DNA of 10,035 bases. Source: Frankiales bacterium. GTDB lineage: Bacteria; Actinomycetota; Actinomycetes; Mycobacteriales; SCTD01. The notes under the pieces are model-generated. The model ran no database searches. It saw only the letters and a program-made list of their open reading frames with translations, and was not told the DNA's origin. Location of the stretch: the NCBI GenBank assembly GCA_025966295.1, contig JAOPVD010000196.1, forward strand, positions 1 to 10,035, read 5' to 3'. Positions 1 to 7,246 of the stretch are shown here, piece after piece. How positions within the stretch are numbered: position 1 is the first letter of the stretch; each line of letters starts with the position of its first letter. The position numbers and the translations under genes were made by a program.

Positions 1-417
1 CACCATCCGCTCGCAGTAGTCCACCCCGACCAGGTTCTCCTGGAAGATGTTGTGGTCGAACATGTACTCCGCGGCCTCGCCGAGGTTGACGATCCACTCG
101 CCCAGGTTCGGCGGCCGCACGCCGTACGCCATGTTCTGCGCGTAGCACGAGCAGGTGGCGTGGTTGTCGCCGCAGATCCCGCAGATGCGGCTGGTGATGA
201 AGTGCGCGTCCCGCGGGTCCTTGCCCTTCATGAAGATGCTGTAGCCGCGGAAGATCGACGAGGTGCTGTAGCAGTCCGCCACGGTCATGTTGCCGAAGTC
301 GACTGTGGTGTAGATCCCGAGGCTCCCCACGATGCGGGTGATCGGGTCCCAGGCCATCTCGACCAGCTCGGGCTTCTTCGAGCTGGTCGTGCCGGTGCGC
401 GGGAGTGTCGACGTCAT
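1..417 (-). CDS. hhyL: [NiFe] hydrogenase large subunit, group 1h type (partial, N-terminal 139 aa)
   Basis: This is the catalytic subunit that carries the NiFe(CN)2(CO) site and oxidises H2. Only the first 139 codons are in the window; the frame is still open at base 1. Reading from ATG at 415-417, the N-terminal nickel-binding L1 motif RICGICGDNHATCS is plain at about residues 77-90: two cysteines in CxxC spacing, then His. The C-terminal L2 motif (DPCxxCxxH) and the protease-cleaved tail lie beyond the edge. There is no signal peptide, as expected because these enzymes are moved, if at all, by a signal on the small subunit. The start is supported by a modest purine stretch (AGGGACGG, read on the minus strand) about 7 bases upstream. 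It follows hhyS on the same strand after an 80-base gap, so the two are probably co-transcribed. The group 1h assignment rests mainly on the partner small subunit. Confidence 0.95.
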   Translation of the reverse strand, partial: MTSTLPRTGTTSSKKPELVEMAWDPITRIVGSLGIYTTVDFGNMTVADCYSTSSIFRGYSIFMKGKDPRDAHFITSRICGICGDNHATCSCYAQNMAYGVRPPNLGEWIVNLGEAAEYMFDHNIFQENLVGVDYCERMV

Positions 418-477
418 CGTTGTCCGTCCCTAGGGGTCGGTGAGGTGATGCCGCGGTGGCAGGGGTTGCGTCCGCGG

Positions 478-495
478 GTGGTCGGGCGGGACCAC
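478..495 (-). other. Intercistronic hairpin between hhyS and hhyL
   Basis: A perfect 6-bp inverted repeat, GTGGTC (478-483) and GACCAC (490-495), has a 6-base loop and starts two bases after the hhyS stop codon in the mRNA. No U-tract follows in the minus-strand direction, so it does not look like an intrinsic terminator. It could stabilise the hhyS end or tune the ratio of the two subunits; that role is inference. Confidence 0.45.
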
Positions 496-497
496 GG

Positions 498-1553
<1,056 letters not shown>

Positions 1554-1635
1554 CGCGCCTCCCAGGGTGGGCCTGCGTGTGGAGGCCCCTCACGCCGTAG
1601 ACGGCCAGCGGTACCGGTCTGTGCGACGCGTAATT

Positions 1636-1664
1636 GTCCTATTCCTCACGGATGCACGTGTCAA
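1636..1664 (-). promoter_or_regulatory. Probable promoter of the hhySL operon
   Basis: On the minus strand a perfect -35 box TTGACA (1659-1664) is followed by a 17-base spacer and the -10-like TAGGAC (1636-1641), a form common in high-GC actinobacteria. The predicted transcript start is near 1629, giving a leader of about 75 bases before the hhyS ATG. The -10 matches TATAAT at only three positions, so the call rests on the -35 and the exact spacing. Confidence 0.55.
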
Positions 1665-1675
1665 GGAGTCAAGGA
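1660..1675. repeat. Perfect 8-bp tandem repeat overlapping the hhy -35 box
   Basis: GTCAAGGA occurs twice without a gap (1660-1667 and 1668-1675). On the minus strand this reads TCCTTGAC twice, and the downstream copy supplies most of the TTGACA -35 box. Such a direct repeat could be a regulator site controlling hydrogenase transcription, or a duplication of the -35 element giving two alternative promoters 8 bases apart. No regulator is identified. Confidence 0.5.
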
Positions 1676-1766
1676 ACGTAGACAGCCCGTTGTCGCCTGC
1701 GGGCATGAGGAGCATCATCGCCAACCCCGACATGGCCGAGGTGGGGGGCCGCCCATCTGTACCGAC

Positions 1767-3989
1767 CTGACTGCCAGCCCGGCGGCCGAGAGCCGCCAGC
1801 GGCTGCGTGTCCACGTGACCGGCGTCGTCCAGGGGGTCGGGTTCCGGCCCTTCGTGTGGGGCCTGGCCCGCGCCCTCGAGCTGCGCGGCTGGGTCCGCAA
1901 CGACACCGCCGGGGTGGTGGCCGAGGTCGAGGGGACGCCGGCCGACCTGGCCCGCTTCCTCGCGGCGCTCCGCGACGACCCGCCGCCGCTCGCCCGGGTC
2001 GACGACGTCCAGGTCGCGCCGGTCGCGCTGGCGGGCGAGCCGGACTTCGCCGTGCTGACCAGCGATCTCGGCGGCGCGCACCGGGTGCTGGTGGCGCCCG
2101 ACGCGGCCAGCTGTGCCGCCTGCCTGGCGGAGGTCGACGACCCGGCGGACCGCCGGTACGGGTACGCGTTCGGCAGCTGCACCCACTGCGGGCCGCGGTA
2201 CACGATCGTGCGGGACGTCCCCTACGACCGGGCCCGCACGACGATGGCCGGCTTCCTGATGTGCGCGGACTGCCGGCGTGAGTACGACGACCCGGGCGAT
2301 CGGCGCTTCCACGCCCAACCGGTCTGCTGCCCGGCCTGCGGTCCCCGGCTCAGCATGCCGGTCCGGGAGGCCGCCCAGGTGCTCCGGCGCGGTGAGGTGC
2401 TGGCCGTCAAGGGGATCGGCGGCTACCACCTCGCGGTGCTCGCTGACGACGAGGCGGCGGTGGCCCGGCTGCGTCGGCGCAAGCACCGCGAGGACCGTCC
2501 GTTCGCGCTCATGGTGCGCGATCTCGGGGCGGCGCGGCGGCTCTGTCAGGTCGGAGCGCTGGAGGAGCGGCTGCTCACCTCGGTGGCCCGGCCCATCGTG
2601 CTGCTGGAGCGGGTCGGGCAGGTGGCGGCGTCCGTCGCGCCGGGCCAGCGCTCGCTCGGGCTGATGCTGCCGTACACGCCGCTGCACCACCTGCTGCTCG
2701 GCGCCGTCGACGCCCCGCTGGTCATGACCAGCGGCAACCGCAGCGACGAGCCGATCGCCCACCGGGACGACGACGCGCGGGGGCGGCTCGCCGGCATCGC
2801 GGACGCCTTCCTGGCCCACGACCGACCCATCGAGACGCGCGTGGACGACTCGGTGGTGAAGGTGGTCCGCGAGCGACTGGTGCCGATCCGGCGGTCGCGC
2901 GGGCACGTGCCGCAGTCGCTGCCGCTGCCGTTCGCGCTGCGCCGGCCGGTGCTGGCCTGCGGGGCGCAGCTCAAGAGCACCTTCGCGCTCGGCCGCGACG
3001 ACCTGGCCTTCGTGTCGCACCACGTCGGCGACCTCGACGACTGGGCGACCTACCAGTCCTACGTACGCGGCGTCGAGCACCTGCAGCGGCTGTTCCAGGT
3101 GACGCCCCGGCTGGTCGTCCACGACCTGCACCCGGACTACGCCTCGACCCGCTACGCGGAGGCCCGCGAGGGCGTGGACCTGGTGGGCGTGCAGCACCAC
3201 CACGCCCACATCGCGTCCTGCCTGGTGGACAACGGGAGCGCCGAGCCGGTCCTGGGCGTGGCCTTCGACGGCACCGGGTTGGGCAGCGACGGGACGCTCT
3301 GGGGCGGCGAGGTGCTGCGCGCCGACCTGCGCGGGTTCGAGCGGGTCGGGCAGCTGCGACCGGTGCCCCTGCCCGGCGGGGAGGCGGCGGTCCGCGAGCC
3401 GTGGCGGATGGCGCTGTCCTACCTGCGCGCCGCGTACGGCGACGACGTACCCGATCTGCCTGTCGTCGGGCACCCGCACTGGCGTGCGGTGGCGGGGCTG
3501 GCAGGCTCGGGGCTGGCGCCCCTGACCTCCAGCGCGGGGCGGCTGTTCGACGCCGTGGCGGCGATCGTCGGGGTGCGGGACGCGGTCACCTACGAGGCGC
3601 AGGCGGCGATCGAGCTCGAGCAGCTCGCCGACCGCGACGAGTCGGGCAGCTACCTGCTGCCGCTCGACGGGACGGAGGTGGACGGCGCCGCCCTCGTGCG
3701 GTCGGTGGTCGAGGACCTGGGCAACGGCGTGCCGGTCGCCGCGGTGTCGGCGCGCTTCCACACCACCCTGGCGCTGACGGTCGCCGAGCTGTGCGACCAG
3801 GTCCGCGACGGCCTGTCGACGGTGGCGCTGTCGGGCGGTGTCTGGCAGAACTCGCTCCTGCTGGCCCGCACCCTCGATGCCTTGGAGGCCAAGGGTTTCC
3901 GGGTGCTCACCCACCAGCACGTGCCCTGCAACGACGGCGGGATCAGCCTCGGTCAGCTGGCCGTCGCGGGGGCACTCGACGCGAGCTGA
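1767..3989 (+). CDS. hypF: Hydrogenase maturation carbamoyltransferase HypF (start codon unclear)
   Basis: HypF uses carbamoyl phosphate and ATP to make carbamoyl-adenylate and passes the carbamoyl group to HypE, the first step to the CN ligands of [NiFe] hydrogenases. Counting from 1767, about 740 aa (normal for HypF) show all domains in order. The acylphosphatase domain has GVVQGVGFRP with R27 and N45 (residues 12-95). The zinc domain has exactly CX2CX18CX2CX24CX2CX18CX2C (C116 to C191). The YrdC/Sua5-like domain has KGIGGYHL, RRRKHREDRPFALM and MTSGNRSDEPI (about 199-385). The Kae1-like domain has VQHHHAHIAS (H477-H481), FDGTGLGSDGTLWGGE, LSGGVWQNSLL and CNDGGISLGQ. No ATG, GTG or TTG lies in this frame between about 1540 and 1815, and starting at 1815 would remove the first acylphosphatase strand. 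1767 is a near-cognate CTG used as a placeholder. A start at ATG 1732 with a frameshift in the G run 1743-1748 is the likelier model. It diverges from hhyS and converges on the SIS gene. Confidence 0.95.
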   Translation: MTASPAAESRQRLRVHVTGVVQGVGFRPFVWGLARALELRGWVRNDTAGVVAEVEGTPADLARFLAALRDDPPPLARVDDVQVAPVALAGEPDFAVLTSDLGGAHRVLVAPDAASCAACLAEVDDPADRRYGYAFGSCTHCGPRYTIVRDVPYDRARTTMAGFLMCADCRREYDDPGDRRFHAQPVCCPACGPRLSMPVREAAQVLRRGEVLAVKGIGGYHLAVLADDEAAVARLRRRKHREDRPFALMVRDLGAARRLCQVGALEERLLTSVARPIVLLERVGQVAASVAPGQRSLGLMLPYTPLHHLLLGAVDAPLVMTSGNRSDEPIAHRDDDARGRLAGIADAFLAHDRPIETRVDDSVVKVVRERLVPIRRSRGHVPQSLPLPFALRRPVLACGAQLKSTFALGRDDLAFVSHHVGDLDDWATYQSYVRGVEHLQRLFQVTPRLVVHDLHPDYASTRYAEAREGVDLVGVQHHHAHIASCLVDNGSAEPVLGVAFDGTGLGSDGTLWGGEVLRADLRGFERVGQLRPVPLPGGEAAVREPWRMALSYLRAAYGDDVPDLPVVGHPHWRAVAGLAGSGLAPLTSSAGRLFDAVAAIVGVRDAVTYEAQAAIELEQLADRDESGSYLLPLDGTEVDGAALVRSVVEDLGNGVPVAAVSARFHTTLALTVAELCDQVRDGLSTVALSGGVWQNSLLLARTLDALEAKGFRVLTHQHVPCNDGGISLGQLAVAGALDAS

Positions 3990-5182
3990 GCCCGCACCGC
4001 CTCCCAGAGCACGTGGTAGAGCGTGGTCTGCACCTCCTGGATGCGGTGCACCGACGAGGACGGCACCACGAACAGGTGCTCGAGCCCGGGCAGGGCGCGC
4101 ATCGCGCCGCCCTCGTTGCCGGCCAGGCCGACGGTGAGCAGCCCGAGTTCGGCCGCCGCGGACAGCCCGGCCAGCACGTTCGCCGAACCGCCGCTGGTGG
4201 AGATGCCCAGGGCCACGTCGCCGGGGCGGGCCAGCGCCGCGAGCTGCCGGGCGAAGATCACCTCGAAGCTCACGTCGTTGGACAGCGCGGTCACGACGGC
4301 CACGTCGTTGGTCAGGCACAGCGCCGGCAGCGCGGGCTGCCGGACCGGCGCCAGGAAGGCCTGTACGACGTCCTGGGTGTCGGTGCTGCTGCCGCCGTTG
4401 CCGAAGGCGAGCAGGGTGCCGCCGTCCTGGAAGCGGTCGGTCATCGCGGCGGCACAGGCCACCAGGCGATCGTGCTCCGCGGCGCCGACCGCTGCACGCA
4501 GGGCCACCACGTCGCCGAGCTTGGCCCGGCTGGACGCGACGGTGCTGGCCACCACGTCGTCGGAACCGCCGCCGGCGAGGAACGGGTAGAGGGCGAGGGC
4601 GGGGTCGTCGGAGCGGCCGGCCCGCCGGTCCTCGAGGAAGACGTGCACCAGCTCCCAGAGCAGGTGGTAGGTGCTGACGTGGCCCTCCTTCACGACCAGC
4701 GGGTCGTCGCTGCGGACCACCAGGGCGTGCCGCGCCTGGACGCCGATGTGGTCGCCGAGCAGGCCGACGGTCAGCATGCCGCGGGCCGCGGCGGCCACGA
4801 GACCCCGTCGTACGTCCTCGGTGCCGGCGTCGCGGCTGATGCCGAGCGCGATGTCCTGCGGGCGCCCGAGGACGCCGAGCTGGCGGGCGAAGACGTCCTG
4901 CGGTGCCTCGTGCCCGAGCTGGGTGAGCGTGGCAATGTCCGCGACCAGCGAGATCGCGGGCAGCGCGGGCTTGCCGACGATGACCGGGTGGAGGAACTCG
5001 ACGGCGACGTGCTGCGCGTCGGTGGCGGCGCCGAAGACCAGCAGGCGGCCGCCGGCAGCGAACCGCTCGGCGATCTCCTGGGCGGCAAGGGTGAGGGCCT
5101 CGGCCTGCCCGGCAAGGTCCTCCAACGGAGCGACCCGGCGCTCGAAGGCATCCGCCACCAGCGAGCCGACGGACAGTGTCAT
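3953..5182 (-). CDS. Tandem double-SIS-domain protein (GmhA-like phosphosugar isomerase fold)
   Basis: A 409-aa protein, twice the usual length of GmhA (sedoheptulose-7-phosphate isomerase, about 190 aa), made of two GmhA-like SIS domains (about 10-185 and 225-405). The second keeps the phosphate loops GNGGSSTD (261-268) and STSGGSAN (328-335) and the His matching E. coli H180 (H390), but has Ala275 where the catalytic Glu65 should be. The first has lost both Ser-rich loops (GAATDAQH; SRDAGTED) but keeps the Glu (E62) and the His (H173). It may be an isomerase with active sites built from both halves, or a sugar-phosphate-binding protein; the substrate is not predictable. The start is ATG at 5180-5182 because GAGGTG lies 6 bases upstream; an in-frame GTG at 5191 is the alternative. 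Its 3' end overlaps that of hypF by 37 bases. It is last in the minus-strand gene row. Confidence 0.85.
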   Translation of the reverse strand: MTLSVGSLVADAFERRVAPLEDLAGQAEALTLAAQEIAERFAAGGRLLVFGAATDAQHVAVEFLHPVIVGKPALPAISLVADIATLTQLGHEAPQDVFARQLGVLGRPQDIALGISRDAGTEDVRRGLVAAAARGMLTVGLLGDHIGVQARHALVVRSDDPLVVKEGHVSTYHLLWELVHVFLEDRRAGRSDDPALALYPFLAGGGSDDVVASTVASSRAKLGDVVALRAAVGAAEHDRLVACAAAMTDRFQDGGTLLAFGNGGSSTDTQDVVQAFLAPVRQPALPALCLTNDVAVVTALSNDVSFEVIFARQLAALARPGDVALGISTSGGSANVLAGLSAAAELGLLTVGLAGNEGGAMRALPGLEHLFVVPSSSVHRIQEVQTTLYHVLWEAVRAQLASSAPATAS

Positions 5183-5242
5183 CGTCACCACCTCGGTGTC
5201 GACGCTACGCGCACTGGGCAGCCTTTTGGGCCGCCGGCCGGG

Positions 5243-5461
5243 TCAGTCGTCGAGGTCGTCGTCCAGGTCGTCGAGGTCGACGAGGGGGTGCTGGGTCGCG
5301 AGGGTTATCGCGACGACCTCGTCGCCGTCGAGCAGGTAGGGATGGCCCCGGAAGCCGCTCCGCAACCGGAGCAGGCCGTCGGTACCGACGTCGAGAAACC
5401 CAAGAAACTGGTCCTCCTCGGTTTCAACGACCACGAGGCTGCCCCCGAACAATGCGCTCAC
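5243..5461 (-). CDS. Small beta-rich protein with acidic C-terminal tail, unknown function
   Basis: This is a 72-aa protein I do not recognise. Residues about 7-55 alternate hydrophobic strands and turns (SLVVVETEEDQFLGFLDVG, then LLRLRS, HPYLL and DEVVAITL). That pattern resembles a small Sm-like or SH3-like barrel; the fold is inference. The tail LVDLDDLDDDLDD is nearly all acidic and probably disordered. GTG at 5459-5461 has a good Shine-Dalgarno, GGAAGGG (5469-5475), with a 7-base gap. The same frame is open upstream to the stop of the GNAT-AAA+ gene but has no ATG, GTG or TTG. Its upstream extension (DRDWKGVF just before the GTG) looks protein-like, so a longer form cannot be excluded. 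It lies between the GNAT-AAA+ gene (97 bases upstream) and the SIS gene (60 bases downstream), same strand. It is not HypC: there is no N-terminal MCLxxP. Confidence 0.7.
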   Translation of the reverse strand: MSALFGGSLVVVETEEDQFLGFLDVGTDGLLRLRSGFRGHPYLLDGDEVVAITLATQHPLVDLDDLDDDLDD

Positions 5462-5499
5462 GAAGACGCCCTTCCAGTCACGATCAGTGACACCACCAT
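5458..5499 (-). other. Possible 13-codon leader ORF coupled to the small acidic protein gene
   Basis: ATG at 5497-5499, preceded by AGGCGG with a 5-base gap, opens a 13-residue frame (MVVSLIVTGRASS). Its TGA (5458-5460) overlaps the GTG start of the 72-aa gene as GTGA. This is the classic layout for translational coupling, but an ORF this short can arise by chance. Confidence 0.3.
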
Positions 5500-5508
5500 A
5501 ATGGCCGC

Positions 5509-5526
5509 CTAGGGACTTTCCCCTAG
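5509..5526. repeat. Intergenic inverted repeat CTAGGG-N6-CCCTAG
   Basis: Perfect 6-bp arms (5509-5514 and 5521-5526) flank a 6-base loop in the 96-base gap between the GNAT-AAA+ stop and the small acidic protein gene. It carries two CTAG tetramers, usually rare in bacterial DNA. It could be an operator or an RNA hairpin that attenuates or processes the transcript. No U-tract follows, so it is not a clear terminator. Confidence 0.4.
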
Positions 5527-5557
5527 CCAGAAAGCGCAGTCTCTTTTGAGCGCATCG

Positions 5558-6838
5558 TCACAGGCGGGCGTAGTCCAGGATGTCCTGCTCGAAGTCCTCG
5601 ACCATCTGCGGGGTGAGCGTCGGTCGCGTCTGCTCGACGGCCCGCAGCACATCCGCTGTCGTGGCGCGCTGCTCGTCGGGCTCGGCCAGGGAGCGTTCGA
5701 AGACCGCCTGCGCGGTACGGCGGGCGGCGAAGGCGATGTCGGCAGGGGTGTAGGTGTCGGACTGCTCGACCAGCGCGGCCAGGTCGAGCTCGTCGTGCGG
5801 GATGCCGCCGAGGTAGTGGCCCCAGATGGCCAGCCGGGCCTCCGCGTCCGGAGGACCGACCGGGATGACGTAGTCGAAGCGGCCGTGCCGCAGCAGCGCG
5901 GCATCGAGGGCGCGCACCGAGTTGGTGGCGCAGACCAGCAGCCGGTCGCTGCGCTCGCGGAAGGCCGGAATCAGCTTCAGCATCTCGTTGGTGACGCCGA
6001 GCGTCAGCGACGGGGTGTCCGCGTCCCGCCGACCGGCGATCTCCTCCACCTCGTCGATGAACAGCACCAGCCGGTCCAGCTCCGCGACGAGGACGAAGGC
6101 GTCCCGTAGCGCCGCCGCGGGTCCGGCGGACGTGGTCGCGAGGCGGGACGGGAACAGCTCGACGAACGGCCAGCCGAGGCGCCCGGCCACCCCTTTGGCG
6201 AACGTCGTCTTCCCGGTCCCCGGGGGGCCGAACAGCACCACGGCGCGGGGCGGCACCAGGCCCGAGCGCTCGGCGGCCTCGGGATGCGCGAGCGGCAGGA
6301 TCACCTGGCGTTCGATGATCTCCTTCTCGCGGACCATCCCGCCGACCTCGTCCCAGAGCCCGGGAGGCATCTGCCGGGCACCGAGCTGGTCGAGGAGCCC
6401 GCGGTCGGCCCGGGACGCCCCTCCGGACTTGTCGTAGACCACGACCCCCGGTCGCACCCCGAAACCGCGGTGGGCGAGGGCGGCCCCGCCCACGTCGCCC
6501 TCGTCGGGGAGCAGACAGCGGATCCGCTCGGCACCGGCGGCGAAGGCGCGGCGCTCGAGCTCGGCGAGCAGCGAGCTGCCGACGCCCCGTTGCCGCCAGG
6601 CCGCGGCCAGGCCGACCCGCAGGATCCACGCCTGGTCGCCGGAGACGGCGGCGACGGCGGTGCCGATGACCTCGTCGCCGACCGTGGCGACCACCGTCGG
6701 CTGGCCGGCGCGGACGGCGGCGAGCAGCTCGGCCAGGCCGAAGACGGGCTCAGCGCCGCCCGTGCGCGGGTCGTCCCAGATCCGGAGGACCGCGTCGAGG
6801 TCGTCAGGATGGAACTCGCGCACTCGCCAGAGCGCCAT
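5558..6838 (-). CDS. GNAT acetyltransferase-AAA+ ATPase fusion protein
   Basis: A 426-aa protein joins two families in one intact frame. Residues 1-140 look like a GNAT N-acetyltransferase: strand-helix start (WRVREFHPDDLDAVLRIW), the acetyl-CoA loop RQRGVGSSLL (82-91), and a late HRGFGVRPG strand. Residues about 160-426 are a classic AAA+ module: Walker A GPPGTGKT (204-211), Walker B LVLFIDEVEEI (257-267, acidic pair D262/E263), sensor-1 CATN (303-306), and the second region of homology DAALLRHGRFD with R317 and R320 as arginine-finger candidates. A helical lid follows with YTPADIAFAARR (363-374). AAA+ proteins of this type remodel or unfold protein partners; the GNAT half could acetylate a substrate or only bind acyl-CoA. 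No transmembrane segment is seen. ATG at 6836-6838 fits the GNAT start, though the Shine-Dalgarno is weak. It follows the 88-aa gene by 51 bases. The target, and any link to the hydrogenase, are inferred from position only. Confidence 0.88.
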   Translation of the reverse strand: MALWRVREFHPDDLDAVLRIWDDPRTGGAEPVFGLAELLAAVRAGQPTVVATVGDEVIGTAVAAVSGDQAWILRVGLAAAWRQRGVGSSLLAELERRAFAAGAERIRCLLPDEGDVGGAALAHRGFGVRPGVVVYDKSGGASRADRGLLDQLGARQMPPGLWDEVGGMVREKEIIERQVILPLAHPEAAERSGLVPPRAVVLFGPPGTGKTTFAKGVAGRLGWPFVELFPSRLATTSAGPAAALRDAFVLVAELDRLVLFIDEVEEIAGRRDADTPSLTLGVTNEMLKLIPAFRERSDRLLVCATNSVRALDAALLRHGRFDYVIPVGPPDAEARLAIWGHYLGGIPHDELDLAALVEQSDTYTPADIAFAARRTAQAVFERSLAEPDEQRATTADVLRAVEQTRPTLTPQMVEDFEQDILDYARL

Positions 6839-6889
6839 CGCCGCAGTGTGCCCCCCAACCCCGTGTGCACCAAGGGTGCCGGCGCACGC

Positions 6890-7156
6890 TCAGTCGCTGG
6901 GCTGGCTCAGCAGCGAGTCGTCGTACGCGATGTCACGGGCCACGGCGGGCGGCGGTGTCCAGCCCTCGGCGACGAGCAACCGGTAGAGGCCGACCCGCGC
7001 CTCCACCATCGCCTCCGCGGCGGTGAGGCTGCGGTCGTAGAGGTCGGCGTCGATCTCGCCTCGGCGCAGGCGTGCCTCCACGCCGTCGCGCCGCTGTACG
7101 GCGGCGTGGAAGGCCCACACGGCGGCGTGGAGCCGTTGTTCAGGTGTCTGGGTCAT
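6890..7156 (-). CDS. Small helical protein of unknown function
   Basis: This 88-aa protein is not recognised. Its composition suggests a helical hairpin: about 5-31 (TPEQRLHAAVWAFHAAVQRRD) and about 42-65, joined by a turn with GEIDADLYDRS, then a proline-rich break (TPPPAV) and an acidic, probably flexible end (AYDDSLLSQPSD). No cysteine, signal peptide or membrane segment is present. ATG at 7154-7156 is supported by AGGAGG (7161-7166) with a 4-base gap; an upstream ATG at 7175-7177 lies before that Shine-Dalgarno and is less likely. It is the first gene of the minus-strand row, 51 bases ahead of the GNAT-AAA+ gene, so it may be a small partner of that ATPase. The longer open frame through this stretch, up to base 7795, is antisense to the VOC gene and not believed. 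Confidence 0.72.
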   Translation of the reverse strand: MTQTPEQRLHAAVWAFHAAVQRRDGVEARLRRGEIDADLYDRSLTAAEAMVEARVGLYRLLVAEGWTPPPAVARDIAYDDSLLSQPSD

Positions 7157-7212
7157 GGCACCTCCTGGGACCTGCATCGGCCAGATGGCGCAACTGCTGT
7201 AGGGCCGTTCGG

Positions 7213-7240
7213 GTGACATGGCGGTATCGGGTCGTACCGT
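7213..7240 (+). promoter_or_regulatory. Candidate leaderless promoter of the VOC gene
   Basis: GTGACA (7213-7218, five of six to TTGACA), a 16-base spacer and TACCGT (7235-7240, TANNNT) lie just before the ATG at 7247. The expected transcript start would be at or next to that ATG. No Shine-Dalgarno is present, which fits a leaderless mRNA, common in actinobacteria. A short inverted repeat CGGTA-N8-TACCG (7222-7226 and 7235-7239) overlaps the -10 and could be an operator or chance. Confidence 0.45.
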
Positions 7241-7246
7241 CCCCGG

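Larger units (their letters stand above)
1554..1766. promoter_or_regulatory. Divergent hhyS-hypF intergenic region
   Basis: This 213-base divergent region is less GC-rich than the genes around 1630-1680. It holds the minus-strand promoter and tandem 8-mer listed separately. For hypF on the plus strand a weak candidate is TTGTCG (1690-1695), a 17-base spacer and CATCAT (1713-1718), followed by a strong Shine-Dalgarno-like run GAGGTGGGGGG (1738-1748). Two ATGs (1705 and 1732) lie in a frame that stops at 1768-1770 and is not the hypF frame. Confidence 0.4.

Noticed and set aside
1590..4319. A 909-codon open frame on the minus strand, antisense to hypF
   Set aside because: It lies over a gene with complete HypF motifs. 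Its translation is Arg/Pro/Gly/His-rich with no recognisable domain, typical of an antisense frame in very GC-rich DNA.
5200..5242. Terminator-like TTTT flanked by GCC and GGGC between the small acidic gene and the SIS gene
   Set aside because: The stem would be only about 3 bp and the T run is in the loop, so it does not form an intrinsic terminator.
5243..5461. The 72-aa gene as HypC, the small maturation chaperone
   Set aside because: HypC needs an N-terminal MC(L/V)xxP with an essential Cys2. This protein has no cysteine and an acidic tail.
3401..5512. A 703-codon plus-strand open frame
   Set aside because: It is a shadow of the hypF end, the SIS gene and the small acidic gene, and has no domain signature.
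6284..7216. A 310-codon plus-strand open frame opposite the GNAT-AAA+ and 88-aa genes
   Set aside because: The minus-strand genes have Walker motifs, Shine-Dalgarno sites and clear starts. The plus frame shows none.
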